A stretch of 14,028 nt of DNA from Phytoactinopolyspora endophytica (lineage in GTDB: Bacteria; Actinomycetota; Actinomycetes; Jiangellales; Jiangellaceae): NCBI RefSeq assembly GCF_004138495.1, contig NZ_ML142870.1, positions 27,560 through 41,587 on the forward strand. The letters run 5' to 3'. The notes under the pieces were generated by a model that ran no database searches, had not been told where the DNA came from, and saw only the letters and a program-made list of their open reading frames with translations. Made by a program: the position numbers and the translations under genes. Below, one piece after another: positions 1 through 7,253 of this stretch (position 1 is the stretch's first letter; the number at the start of each line of letters is the position of its first letter).

Positions 1-1387
1 GCGTGACGTTCACCGAGACAGGACGCCCGTGAGCAGTAGCCAGGCGGATGCCACCGACGGCCCCACAGTGGGAGCACACGTTCCCGCCCAACGTTGCGGT
101 ATGCAGCGACGCCCAGGCCAGCGCGGCCAGCGCATCCGCCCGGCGCTGCGCCGGCGTTCGCTGCCGGCACGCGCCCAGGTGATCGCGGCGTGACTGGGTG
201 CCGGTGTCGGTGTCACCGGCGTCGCTGTCGCGGTCGTCGCTGTCGCGGTCGTCGTCTGTGTCACCGTCGTCGACTGTGTCACCGTCGTCGACTGTGTCAC
301 CGTCGTCGCTGTCGCGGTCGTCGTCTGTGTCGCTCTCGTCGACTGTGTCACCGGCGTCGGTGTCGCTGTTGTTTGGGCAGGTGCCGGCATGTGCGCAGTC
401 GCGGTTCTTCTCGGCGTCGGCGGCGGCGTTGAGCACGGTCATGATCGCGGTGACCTCTTCGGCGGGCAGGTACGCGATCAGCCAGGCCATGCCGTCCTCA
501 CCGGGCTCGGACCACACGTCGCGACGTTTACGCGCCTCGCGGCGGCGACGCTTCGCCCCGGCCACGTCGAGCTCATGCAGGAGCTCGTTCAGAACGCGGG
601 AAAGCTTCACATCGGTCCAGGTGTGCACGAATGGCAACACCGCCTTCAGGATCAGCTCGACCACCTCAGCGTTACTGCACTTGTTCAACGCGGTGGTGAT
701 CAGGCGGGCCTTCTTCGCGTCTACACGCCCATCGGCCAGTGCCTGGTGCACCCGCGGGTGGTCCCGCACCAGGGTGAGCGCCTGCCCGACGAGTTTCTCC
801 GCCTGCGGCTTGGTCCACGGATGTACAGCGCACAACGCCCCCGCAGTGACCGGCACCGGGTGCAGACACCCGTAGCGTCCGCCGTCGTCGTCCGGGCGCA
901 GCTGCGGGCGGCGGGTCAACTCGGCAGCGTTCTCGGCCTGGCGCGCTCCGGCCCAGGCGATCACCTTCTCCCAGGCCGCCACCGTGTCCGCGAGCTCGTG
1001 CACCTCCATGGATCGCGGCCGAACACCTTCCAACGTCAGGACCAGCTCCGCCCCGGGCGGGATGTCCGCCAAGAACGAGGCATCCACCCCAGGCAACGGC
1101 CCGAACGGTCCGTTGTCTGCACCAGCCCTGGCGGCACCGTCCGGGTCCACGTCGTCGTCCGGGTCCACGTCGTCGATCAGCGGATCATCGACGAACCAGC
1201 CCCCGACGGCCGGACCCAACGGATCCACACCGTTTCGCAGCTCGTCCCGCTGCGCCTCCGATGCGGCCATCTCCGCCTCGACGAGACGCACCCATGCAGC
1301 ATCCCAGCCCGCACCGGTCTCCGCGCCGCCGGGGACATCGTCCCCCGCAGCATCCGGGAAAGGCCTGGCCGAGCTCATATTGATCAT
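1..1387 (-). CDS. DUF222 (13E12 repeat family) protein, C-terminal part missing at the left window edge
   Basis: The minus-strand frame is open from ATG 1387 to the window edge (462 residues, no stop), so the gene is truncated on the left. Residues about 120-330 look like the DUF222 helical domain: a heptad-like stretch with ELADTVAAWEKV, then HPRVHQALADGRVDAKKARL, then MAWLIAYLPAEEVTAIMTVL. Later QRRADALAALAWASL and a CSHC pair precede GRPVSVNV, as in the 13E12 family just before the beta segment. Family members usually end in an HNH nuclease domain, which here would lie outside the window. An acidic Asp-rich tract (about residues 340-395) interrupts the domain, and a shorter DVDPDDDVDPD repeat lies near residues 72-83. 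The start is uncertain: ATG 1387 and in-frame ATG 1378 both lack a strong ribosome-binding site. Function is not known; these proteins are multicopy in actinobacteria and often suspected of being mobile or nuclease-related. Confidence 0.85.
   Translation of the reverse strand, partial: MINMSSARPFPDAAGDDVPGGAETGAGWDAAWVRLVEAEMAASEAQRDELRNGVDPLGPAVGGWFVDDPLIDDVDPDDDVDPDGAARAGADNGPFGPLPGVDASFLADIPPGAELVLTLEGVRPRSMEVHELADTVAAWEKVIAWAGARQAENAAELTRRPQLRPDDDGGRYGCLHPVPVTAGALCAVHPWTKPQAEKLVGQALTLVRDHPRVHQALADGRVDAKKARLITTALNKCSNAEVVELILKAVLPFVHTWTDVKLSRVLNELLHELDVAGAKRRRREARKRRDVWSEPGEDGMAWLIAYLPAEEVTAIMTVLNAAADAEKNRDCAHAGTCPNNSDTDAGDTVDESDTDDDRDSDDGDTVDDGDTVDDGDTDDDRDSDDRDSDAGDTDTGTQSRRDHLGACRQRTPAQRRADALAALAWASLHTATLGGNVCSHCGAVGGIRLATAHGRPVSVNVT
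204..369 (-). repeat. In-frame minisatellite encoding an Asp-rich tract inside the DUF222 gene
   Basis: The block is built from two related units read on the plus strand, an 18-bp unit (gtgtcaccgtcgtcgact) and a 15-bp unit (ctgtcgcggtcgtcg), which alternate several times with small changes. All units are multiples of three, so the reading frame is kept. They encode runs such as DGDTVDDGDTVDDGDTDDD and DRDSDDRDSD at about residues 340-395. The tract splits the DUF222 helical part from the following CSHC region. There are no unique spacers, so this is not a CRISPR array. Confidence 0.85.
1139..1174 (-). repeat. Perfect 2 x 18-bp tandem repeat in the DUF222 gene
   Basis: The 18-mer gtccgggtccacgtcgtc occurs twice back to back (1139-1156 and 1157-1174). 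On the coding strand it gives the doubled acidic peptide around residues 72-83 (DDVDPDDDVDPD). It is a second, independent acidic expansion in the same gene. Confidence 0.85.
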
Positions 1388-1647
1388 GCTACTCGAACAC
1401 CCGTACGGACGCAAGCAGATCAGTCGTATCAATCTCCCCCAGGGATAAACCGCGCCAAACCCAGCTATCTACTCCGTGCGCGACGGAATCGACCCTGGAC
1501 GCAGCATTCCGGACGTGACTGCAGAAACACGTCGCCTGTCGAACGGCTTGCCGGATAAGGGCCGGCGAGCACTACCACGCTCACGCTTCGCACTCGCTGA
1601 CCCTGCCATTGGTGAAGCCGACAATACGTGTCCCTAAGGTCTTGTAC
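1388..1647. other. Divergent intergenic region between the DUF222 gene and the GNAT gene, with two inverted repeats
   Basis: This 260-bp spacer must supply upstream signals for both divergent genes. I see no convincing -10/-35 pair. Two inverted repeats stand out. One is a 6-bp perfect repeat, gacgtg (1512-1517) and cacgtc (1528-1533), with a 10-nt spacer. The other is an 8-bp stem, cttgccgg (1547-1554) and ccggcgag (1562-1569), with one G-U pair and a 7-nt loop. Either could be an operator or an RNA hairpin. No U-run follows the second one, so it is not a classical terminator. No tRNA or small ORF was recognised here. Confidence 0.4.
1636..1639 (+). promoter_or_regulatory. Ribosome-binding site that decides the GNAT start
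   Basis: AAGG at 1636-1639 lies 8 nt before ATG 1648. The frame is also open upstream, with TTG 1609, GTG 1612 and GTG 1630 as possible starts, but none has a comparable site. The family-like sequence also begins at MAHPLYKLLHEAADG. Confidence 0.6.
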
Positions 1648-2307
1648 ATGGCGCATCCGCTGTACAAACTTCTCCACGAGGCAGCCGACGGTCGCTTCCC
1701 TGCGGCGGATGGGCAGGTCCGTGTCGTGCCACCGCTGCACGACGGCTTGGAATGCTCCTACGCCTTCACCGGACACGCCATCGTCGCGACGGCGCTGCCC
1801 ACAGTCGACTTCCACGGCGACCGGCCGGACGGGTTCGGCGGGTCCCTCGCTCCCGGCTTCCTCCGCCGGCTGGCCGGCCCGGGCGGCTGGATCGGTGTCA
1901 TCGATGCGACCCTGGTCACGCGCGGGCGCGGAGGCGCACCGGCGCTGCCTGCGCAGACCGGCCTCGACGATAACGACCGAGTTCGCCATGCTCGTTCGAT
2001 TCGGTCGGACGTGCGCGTCTACGGCGACGAACGCGGCTTCGTCACACTTGGAACAGGGCTGGCCGGGCGACGCGAGCTCAGCATCGAGGTGCCGCCCAAC
2101 GGTCAAGGACGCGGATGGGGCCGATCGTTGCTCTCCGACGCCCTGACCCTCGTGCCGGACGGCGAACCGGCCTTCGCCGCTGTCTCCCCTGGCAACGCGC
2201 GTTCGCTCCGCGCGTTCCTGGCCGCGGGGTTCACGCCGATCGGTTCTGAAGTCCTCATCCGGCCGAACCGGCGACCGCGATCGACCAACCCGCCGGCGGG
2301 AGCGTGA
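1648..2307 (+). CDS. GNAT-family N-acetyltransferase
   Basis: From ATG 1648 the protein has 219 residues and no signal peptide or membrane segment, so it should be cytosolic. The C-terminal half shows GNAT features: beta strands around residues 120-150, the acetyl-CoA pyrophosphate loop GQGRGWGRSL (152-161), and motif-B-like NARSLRAFLAAGF (183-195). The N-terminal part (DGRFPAADGQVRV, then FTGHAIVAT) resembles a set of actinobacterial GNAT proteins of unknown substrate. GNAT enzymes move an acetyl group from acetyl-CoA to an amine, but the acceptor cannot be told from sequence. The last 53 bp overlap the 3' end of the convergent amylase gene. It stands alone on its strand, and context gives no clue to its substrate. 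Confidence 0.85.
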   Translation: MAHPLYKLLHEAADGRFPAADGQVRVVPPLHDGLECSYAFTGHAIVATALPTVDFHGDRPDGFGGSLAPGFLRRLAGPGGWIGVIDATLVTRGRGGAPALPAQTGLDDNDRVRHARSIRSDVRVYGDERGFVTLGTGLAGRRELSIEVPPNGQGRGWGRSLLSDALTLVPDGEPAFAAVSPGNARSLRAFLAAGFTPIGSEVLIRPNRRPRSTNPPAGA

Positions 2308-3559
2308 CCAGGTCGGCTGTGAGTTCACCGGTCCCTGCGACGCGCTGCCAGTCCGCCGTGGGAAGCCCGAGATCCACCGGCTGTTCGCCGATGTTGAGCG
2401 CGACAGCCAGCCACTCTTCTCCCTCTCCCACGGTGTAGACGATGGACGTGTTGGTCAGCGCATGCACGGTGGCACGGGAGGACACCAGCCACGGGTGACG
2501 ACGGCGCAGTCCGATGAGAAGCTGATGGAGTCGGTAGTATCCCCACCCGTCCACCGCCAGGCCGTCTGGGGTGTCCGGGAACGCCGGTCTGATGGCGTCG
2601 TCGCCGCCCTCCCGTTCCTCCTTGATGCCACGGAATGCCTGCTCGTCACCGGCATAGACCGACGGCACGCCGCCCACCGTCAGCAGGACGACGAGTGCGT
2701 GCTCCAGATGACGCTCGTCGTCCAGCCGGCTGGCGATCCGGGTGACGTCGTGGTTCCCGAGGAACGTCTGCGGGGTGAACGTGCCCAGCAGGGCATTGTG
2801 CCGGCCGAGGGTCCAGCTGAGCTCGTGGAGGTTGTGGTCGTTGAGTGAGCTCCAGATCGCCTTCCACAGCTCGTACTGGGTGACCGAGTCCAGCCCGCCG
2901 TCCTGCACGAACGCGCCGTATTCGCCATGAATGACCTCGCCGACGAACCAGGCGCCCGGGTGGCGTGCCCGTACCCGCGTCGTCACCTGATGCCAGAACG
3001 ACACGGGCACCGTGTAAGCCGCGTCCAGCCGCCAGCCATCGACGCCGCGGTCCAGCCAATGCGACATCACATCACTCACGTAATCGACCACTGCCGGGGC
3101 GTCGTGGTTCAGCACGACCAGCCGGTCGTGGCCTTCGAACGTACGGTAGTCACCGTCCGAGTCGACCTGGAACCACGAGGCGAATCGGGAGTCCGATCCG
3201 TGCTTGAGAACGTCCTCGAACGCGGGAAAACCCCTGCCGACATGGTTGAACACACCGTCCAGCAGCACCCGCACACCCCGAGCGTGTGACTGCTCGATCA
3301 GGCGGACCAGATCGTCCTCGTCACCGAGCCGGCCGTCGATCCGGAAGTGATCAACCGTGTCGTAGCCATGGGTCTCGGAGGCGAACACCGGCCCCAAGGC
3401 AAGCCCGTTGCAACCCAGCTCGACGAGGTAGTCCAACCAGCCGGCCAGTTTCGGCAACCGCGACACCGCAGGCGAACCGGGCGAGAGCGCCTCCCGCTCC
3501 GCACCGACGAAGCCCAACGGGTAGACGTGCCACCAGATGGCGTGCGTAGACCACTCCAC
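2255..3559 (-). CDS. Alpha-amylase family (GH13) glycosidase, intracellular
   Basis: From GTG 3559 the protein has 434 residues, a compact GH13 length. The four GH13 motifs are present in order: DGVFNH (101-106), GWRLDAA with the probable nucleophile D179, GEVI with the probable acid/base E208, and FLGNHD with the transition-state Asp D271. A short C-terminal beta domain follows (about residues 350-434). There is no signal peptide, so the enzyme should act on cytosolic alpha-glucosides such as maltodextrin, glycogen-derived chains or trehalose-like sugars. The exact GH13 subfamily and substrate are not clear. The frame continues upstream to an ATG at 3688, but that 43-residue extension (Pro/Arg-rich) looks non-coding, and conserved-looking sequence starts at HAIWWHVYPLGF. 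The GTG has only a weak ribosome-binding site, so the start is not certain. It diverges from dhaK and overlaps the GNAT gene by 53 bp at its 3' end. Confidence 0.9.
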   Translation of the reverse strand: MEWSTHAIWWHVYPLGFVGAEREALSPGSPAVSRLPKLAGWLDYLVELGCNGLALGPVFASETHGYDTVDHFRIDGRLGDEDDLVRLIEQSHARGVRVLLDGVFNHVGRGFPAFEDVLKHGSDSRFASWFQVDSDGDYRTFEGHDRLVVLNHDAPAVVDYVSDVMSHWLDRGVDGWRLDAAYTVPVSFWHQVTTRVRARHPGAWFVGEVIHGEYGAFVQDGGLDSVTQYELWKAIWSSLNDHNLHELSWTLGRHNALLGTFTPQTFLGNHDVTRIASRLDDERHLEHALVVLLTVGGVPSVYAGDEQAFRGIKEEREGGDDAIRPAFPDTPDGLAVDGWGYYRLHQLLIGLRRRHPWLVSSRATVHALTNTSIVYTVGEGEEWLAVALNIGEQPVDLGLPTADWQRVAGTGELTADLVTLPPAGWSIAVAGSAG

Positions 3560-3717
3560 TCGCCCATCATGAATGCATCGTGGTGCGACCGAGCAACCCG
3601 GGCCGGGACTACTCCATGGCCGCCTCTTCGGGCGTAGGGTGTGGTACAGGTCGGGTCGGAGCGGAACCCTTCGCGTCGGCCCGAGCATCCGCCGGGACCG
3701 CAGGTTTGGAGCCGCTG
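3560..3717. promoter_or_regulatory. Divergent promoter region between the amylase gene and dhaKLM
   Basis: This 158-bp spacer separates two head-to-head transcription units and must hold both promoters and any shared operator. It contains G/C-rich elements such as cccgggccggg, but I cannot assign a -10/-35 pair or a clear regulator site on either strand. The call rests on gene layout rather than motifs. Confidence 0.5.
3708..3711 (+). promoter_or_regulatory. Ribosome-binding site that decides the dhaK start
   Basis: GGAG at 3708-3711 lies 6 nt before ATG 3718. The frame is open further upstream to 3580, but that stretch (Ala/Gly/Ser-rich) does not look like DhaK. The family-typical start MKKLINSPDAV matches ATG 3718. 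Confidence 0.7.
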
Positions 3718-4707
3718 ATGAAGAAGCTGATCAACTCCCCCGACGCCGTCATCCCGGATGCGCTGCGCGGCCTCGCCGCCGCCCATCCCGGCCTCAACGT
3801 CGATGTCGAGAACCGGATCATCTCACGCGCCGAGCGGACCCCTGGAAAGGTCGGACTGGTCTCCGGTGGCGGTTCCGGGCACGAGCCCTTGCACGGAGGT
3901 TACGTCGGGCGCGGCATGCTCGACGCGGCGGCTCCGGGCGAGGTCTACACGTCGCCGGTACCCGACCAGATCCTCGCCGCGACCGAGGCAGCCGACGCCG
4001 GCGCAGGGGTGCTGCACATCGTGAAGAACTACACCGGCGACGTCCTCAACTTCAGGATGGCGGCCGAGCTCGCCGAGGACGACGACGTCCGTGTCGTGTC
4101 GGTGGTCATCAACGACGACGTCGCCGTTGAAGACTCCACGTTCACCGCCGGACGACGCGGTGTCGGTGGCACCATCGTCGCCGAGAAGGTCGCCGGTGCC
4201 GCCGCCGAAGAGGGCGCCGATCTCGACACAGTCGCCCAGCTCGCCCGTGAGGTCAACGAACGTTCCCGCTCGTTCGCCATCGCCCTGCACGCGGGTACGG
4301 TTCCCGCGGCGGGCAAACCCGGCTTCGAACTCGCCGGCAACGAGGTGGAGATCGGCGTGGGCATCCACGGCGAGCCCGGCCGCCAGCGAGGCGAGTTCGC
4401 TCCCGTCAAGGATCTCGTCGGCTACGCGCTGGATGCCATCCATGCCGACCTGCCGGTGTCCGGCGATGTTCTGGTCATCATGAACGGCCAGGGCGGAACC
4501 CCATTGATCGAGCTCTACGGCGCGTTCGCGGAGGCCGCCGACTGGCTGCAGGGACATGGTGCGACGGTGGCCCGCAACCTGGTCGGCAACTACATCACCA
4601 GCCTGGACCAGGCGGGGTTCTCCATCACGGTCACCTCGCTCACGGACGAGCTCGTCCGCCTGTGGGACGCCCCCGTATCGACGCCCGCCCTGCGCTGGGG
4701 AGTGTGA
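3718..4707 (+). CDS. dhaK: Dihydroxyacetone kinase subunit DhaK
   Basis: This 329-residue protein has the usual DhaK length. DhaK binds dihydroxyacetone covalently through a histidine; the DhaL subunit then phosphorylates it to dihydroxyacetone phosphate, which enters glycolysis. The substrate-binding His is H217 in GVGIHGEPG, and two more active-site elements are visible: H55 in GGGSGHEP and D108 in NYTGDVLNF. The protein is cytosolic. It is the first gene of dhaK-dhaL-dhaM, with 3 bp between its stop and the dhaL start. It probably serves growth on glycerol or dihydroxyacetone, or recycling of dihydroxyacetone made elsewhere. No dha regulator gene is next to it; the divergent gene is the GH13 enzyme. 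Confidence 0.96.
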   Translation: MKKLINSPDAVIPDALRGLAAAHPGLNVDVENRIISRAERTPGKVGLVSGGGSGHEPLHGGYVGRGMLDAAAPGEVYTSPVPDQILAATEAADAGAGVLHIVKNYTGDVLNFRMAAELAEDDDVRVVSVVINDDVAVEDSTFTAGRRGVGGTIVAEKVAGAAAEEGADLDTVAQLAREVNERSRSFAIALHAGTVPAAGKPGFELAGNEVEIGVGIHGEPGRQRGEFAPVKDLVGYALDAIHADLPVSGDVLVIMNGQGGTPLIELYGAFAEAADWLQGHGATVARNLVGNYITSLDQAGFSITVTSLTDELVRLWDAPVSTPALRWGV

Positions 4708-4710
4708 TCA

Positions 4711-5337
4711 ATGACGTTGGACACTGCAACCGCCGTGGCCTGGATCACCCGTGCCGCTGAAATCATCCGGGCCGACGAGTCCCGGTTGACCGGTCTCGAC
4801 GCGGCGATCGGCGATGGTGACCACGGCGCCAATCTGGCCCGCGGTTTGGCCGCCGCCGTCACCTCGCTGGAGGAGACGCAACCCGAGAGCCCAGGGAAAG
4901 CGCTCATGGCCGCTGGGCGTGGCCTGGTCGCCAAGACCGGTGGCGCGTCCGGGCCGCTGTACGGTACGGGCTTCCGGCGGGCCGGCAAAGAGCTGGGAGA
5001 CGGGACTGACGCCACCGGCGTCGGCGACGCGCTCGAGGCGATGCTGCGGGGCATAGAGGAGATCGGCGGGGCAGTGCAGGGCGACAAGACGATGATCGAC
5101 GCGCTCGCTCCGGCCGTCGCCGCTTTCCAGGAGGCGGCCGGGAACGGGGCTGACCTCCATGCCGCCGCCGTCGCCGCCGCTGATGCCGCCGAGGCCGGGC
5201 TGGCGGCGACGGTTCCGCTGCAAGCTCGTAAGGGCCGAGCAAGCTACCTGGGCCCGCGCAGTGTCGGACACGAGGATCCCGGCGCGGCGTCCACCGCGCT
5301 CATCATGCGTGCGCTCGCGGAGGTGACCGCCCCGTGA
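4711..5337 (+). CDS. dhaL: Dihydroxyacetone kinase subunit DhaL (ADP-binding phosphotransfer subunit)
   Basis: This 208-residue cytosolic protein has the normal DhaL length. DhaL holds a tightly bound ADP that is rephosphorylated by DhaM and passes the phosphate to dihydroxyacetone on DhaK. The Mg-ADP binding aspartates D30, D35 and D37 lie in LDAAIGDGDHG. The nucleotide-binding TGGASGPLYGT loop and the C-terminal GRASYLGPRSVGHEDPGA segment are also intact. Its ATG follows the dhaK stop by 3 bp and has a strong GGGGAG site (4697-4702). Its stop overlaps the dhaM start by 4 bp (GTGA), so the subunits are probably made in fixed ratio by coupled translation. Confidence 0.96.
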   Translation: MTLDTATAVAWITRAAEIIRADESRLTGLDAAIGDGDHGANLARGLAAAVTSLEETQPESPGKALMAAGRGLVAKTGGASGPLYGTGFRRAGKELGDGTDATGVGDALEAMLRGIEEIGGAVQGDKTMIDALAPAVAAFQEAAGNGADLHAAAVAAADAAEAGLAATVPLQARKGRASYLGPRSVGHEDPGAASTALIMRALAEVTAP

Positions 5338-5747
5338 CCGTCGGTATCGTTCTCGTCTCGCATAGTGCGGCACTCGCGGCGGCGACGGCAGAGGTGTCAG
5401 GCACCCTGTCCGGTCCGGCTGTCCGGCTGGAGCCGGCGGGCGGCACCGACGACGGCGGCATGGGCACCAGCATCGAGCTCATCCGCTCCGCGGTGTCCAA
5501 GGCCGACGCCGGCGACGGGGTGCTGATCCTCATGGACATGGGTAGCTCGGTGCTCACCGCCAAGACTCTGCAGGCCGACCTCGAGGACGCGAACTTGGAG
5601 GACGACGGCGGGACGCCGCTGGTGCGTCTCGCCGATGCCCCGTTCGTCGAGGGTGCGGTCGCAGCCGCCGTGCTCGCCTCCACGGGTGCCGACCTGGAGG
5701 CTGTCGCTCAGAGCGCGGAACAGGCGTGGAGCATGCGCAAGCTCTGA
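5334..5747 (+). CDS. dhaM: DhaM-type phosphocarrier (PTS EIIA-like), single-domain form
   Basis: This 137-residue protein starts with GTG at 5334 inside the dhaL stop (GTGA overlap). It has the EIIA-like DhaM fold signature: VGIVLVSHSAALA with the phospho-accepting H10, GGTDDGGMGTS, then GVLILMDMGSS. DhaM takes phosphate from HPr of the phosphotransferase system and rephosphorylates ADP on DhaL. The E. coli DhaM also carries HPr and enzyme-I-like domains; this protein stops after the EIIA-like domain, so general HPr and enzyme I must come from elsewhere in the genome. The gene is last in the operon and converges on the sulfatase gene, 39 bp away. Confidence 0.94.
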   Translation: MTVGIVLVSHSAALAAATAEVSGTLSGPAVRLEPAGGTDDGGMGTSIELIRSAVSKADAGDGVLILMDMGSSVLTAKTLQADLEDANLEDDGGTPLVRLADAPFVEGAVAAAVLASTGADLEAVAQSAEQAWSMRKL

Positions 5748-5786
5748 GAGTCCACTCCGATCTCCATATAATCTCCATCTCCGGGG
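5748..5786. other. Convergent spacer between dhaM and the sulfatase gene
   Basis: Only 39 bp separate the two stop codons. The spacer contains a near-direct repeat of atctccat (about 5760-5778) but no hairpin with a U-run on either strand. I see no intrinsic terminator for either transcript here. Confidence 0.4.
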
Positions 5787-7253
5787 TCATGCTCCGCTCC
5801 CTGAAAGGCCCGTCGCAGTCGACAGGCATGCGGCCACCGGGCGTCCGGTCATCAGCCGGCCGCCATCGGTGAAGCCTTCCTCACGACCGGTCAGCTGGGC
5901 GATGAGGGAGGAACGCCACTGCACCAGTGTCTGCGCCATCGACGGCTCACCGGCGAGATCCCGGGTCTCCTGTGGATCAGCGATGAGGTCGAAGAGTTGC
6001 TCACGGCCCGAGCCAGAGAACCACACATACTTGGTGCGCCCGTCGGTGAGCCACTGCAACGACTGGCCGAACAACGTGTGCTCCCCGTGCAGCACGTCTC
6101 GCCACGGCACGTCGTCGCCTCGCGCGAGGCTGAGCAAGCTGCGGCCTTCGACAGTCTCCGGAACCGGGACGCTCGCGCACTCCAGTAACGTCGGCATGAC
6201 ATCGCGCAACTCGACCACGTCGTCGCGGACGCCGCCTCGCTTCAGCCCGCTGCCCTCCGGACCGGCCAGGATCATCGGAATCCGTGCCGATCCCTCATAG
6301 GGGAAGCCCTTCCGGAAGAGATGGTGGTCGCCCAGCATCTCGCCGTGATCGGACACAAAGCAGACGTAGGTATTCTCGCGTGCACCGTGTTGCTCCAGCT
6401 CACCGAGCAGGTAGCTGATCTGCTGATCCACATGCGCCATGTGCCCGTAGTAACCGGCCTTGGCGCGATGTAGCAGATGCGGATCGAACCGCCCGGCGAA
6501 AGCGGCCGGGTTCGCCGGATCATGTTGGTCGCCGAACACATCCGTCCAGTCGCCCACCGGCGAATCGGGCATGTCCCTATGGAGGAACTGCTCGAATGCC
6601 CAGCCAGGCGGATCGTACGGCGGGTGGGGCGCGTTGAACGAGACATGCAGGAAGAACGGCTTACGCGGATCACGCCGCCGGAGGAAATCGGCCGCCTGTG
6701 TCGCGACGAAGTTGGTCGGATGCGTGTGCTCGGGTTTGTCCCAGGGCCGGGCCACCAGCGAGTTGCTGTCGACGCCGTGGTCAAAGTAGGTAGCATCGCG
6801 CCCCAGCTGCTGGCGTAGCCAAGGCAGGTAGTCGTCCACCAGGTCCGGATCACGGCCGCGCTGCCGCGCCGTCCGCACGATGCCAGTGGGGCTGTGCAGG
6901 ATGACGTTCTGGAACCCCAGCTGTGACCGTTCCGGATAGACGTGCATCTTCCCGACGGCCTGGGTCTGGTAGCCGTGCCGGGTCAGCTCCCCGGCCAGGG
7001 TCACGTCGTAGTTCCATTCGACACCGTCCTGGTAGCCGACCCGCCCGTGTGAACGCTGGCCCAGGCCGGTGTGCAGCGCCGCCCGGGCCGGGATGCACGT
7101 CGGCACCGCCGAGTACGCCCGGCTGAACCGGACGCCCTGGGCGGCCAGCCGGTCGAGGAACGGCGTCTGAACCACCGGATGACCGGCGGCACTCAAGCAG
7201 TCACCACGCCATTGGTCCACCATGAGAAGCAGAAGGTTCGGCCGATCGGTCAT
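5787..7253 (-). CDS. Sulfatase (alkaline-phosphatase superfamily, Cys-type formylglycine motif), probably cytosolic
   Basis: From ATG 7253 the protein has 488 residues, typical of S1-type sulfatases. It hydrolyses sulfate esters using a formylglycine made from Cys53 in TCIPARAALHTG (C-x-P-x-R), so the host should also have a formylglycine-generating enzyme. Other active-site elements are visible: D13 and Q14 (LMVDQWRGD), K102 and H104 (VGKMH), H210 (NAPHPPY), D302-H303 (SDHGEMLGDH) and K315. The start overlaps the GH16 stop by 4 bp (ATGA), so a longer upstream start (16 residues) is unlikely. There is no signal peptide. With the transporter and the secreted GH16 upstream, it most likely desulfates imported sulfated oligosaccharides. 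A choline-sulfatase-like or other small sulfate-ester role cannot be excluded from sequence. Confidence 0.92.
   Translation of the reverse strand: MTDRPNLLLLMVDQWRGDCLSAAGHPVVQTPFLDRLAAQGVRFSRAYSAVPTCIPARAALHTGLGQRSHGRVGYQDGVEWNYDVTLAGELTRHGYQTQAVGKMHVYPERSQLGFQNVILHSPTGIVRTARQRGRDPDLVDDYLPWLRQQLGRDATYFDHGVDSNSLVARPWDKPEHTHPTNFVATQAADFLRRRDPRKPFFLHVSFNAPHPPYDPPGWAFEQFLHRDMPDSPVGDWTDVFGDQHDPANPAAFAGRFDPHLLHRAKAGYYGHMAHVDQQISYLLGELEQHGARENTYVCFVSDHGEMLGDHHLFRKGFPYEGSARIPMILAGPEGSGLKRGGVRDDVVELRDVMPTLLECASVPVPETVEGRSLLSLARGDDVPWRDVLHGEHTLFGQSLQWLTDGRTKYVWFSGSGREQLFDLIADPQETRDLAGEPSMAQTLVQWRSSLIAQLTGREEGFTDGGRLMTGRPVAACLSTATGLSGSGA

Noticed and set aside
204..369. Possible CRISPR array
   Set aside because: The repeats are contiguous with no unique spacers, are 15-18 bp, and stay in the reading frame of a coding gene.
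389..1558. Long plus-strand open frame (389 codons) opposite the DUF222 gene
   Set aside because: Its translation is rich in Arg, His and Gln and matches no family I know; the minus-strand frame has a recognisable DUF222 domain. It is a high-GC shadow.
1465..2328. Minus-strand open frame (287 codons) opposite the GNAT gene
   Set aside because: The plus-strand protein has clear GNAT motifs; the minus-strand product is Arg-rich and has no recognisable domain.
3560..3688. Longer amylase (start 3688) and longer dhaK (start 3580)
   Set aside because: The two extensions would overlap head to head, leaving no promoter space, and neither extension resembles its family. The internal GTG 3559 and ATG 3718 fit the families, and dhaK has a ribosome-binding site there.
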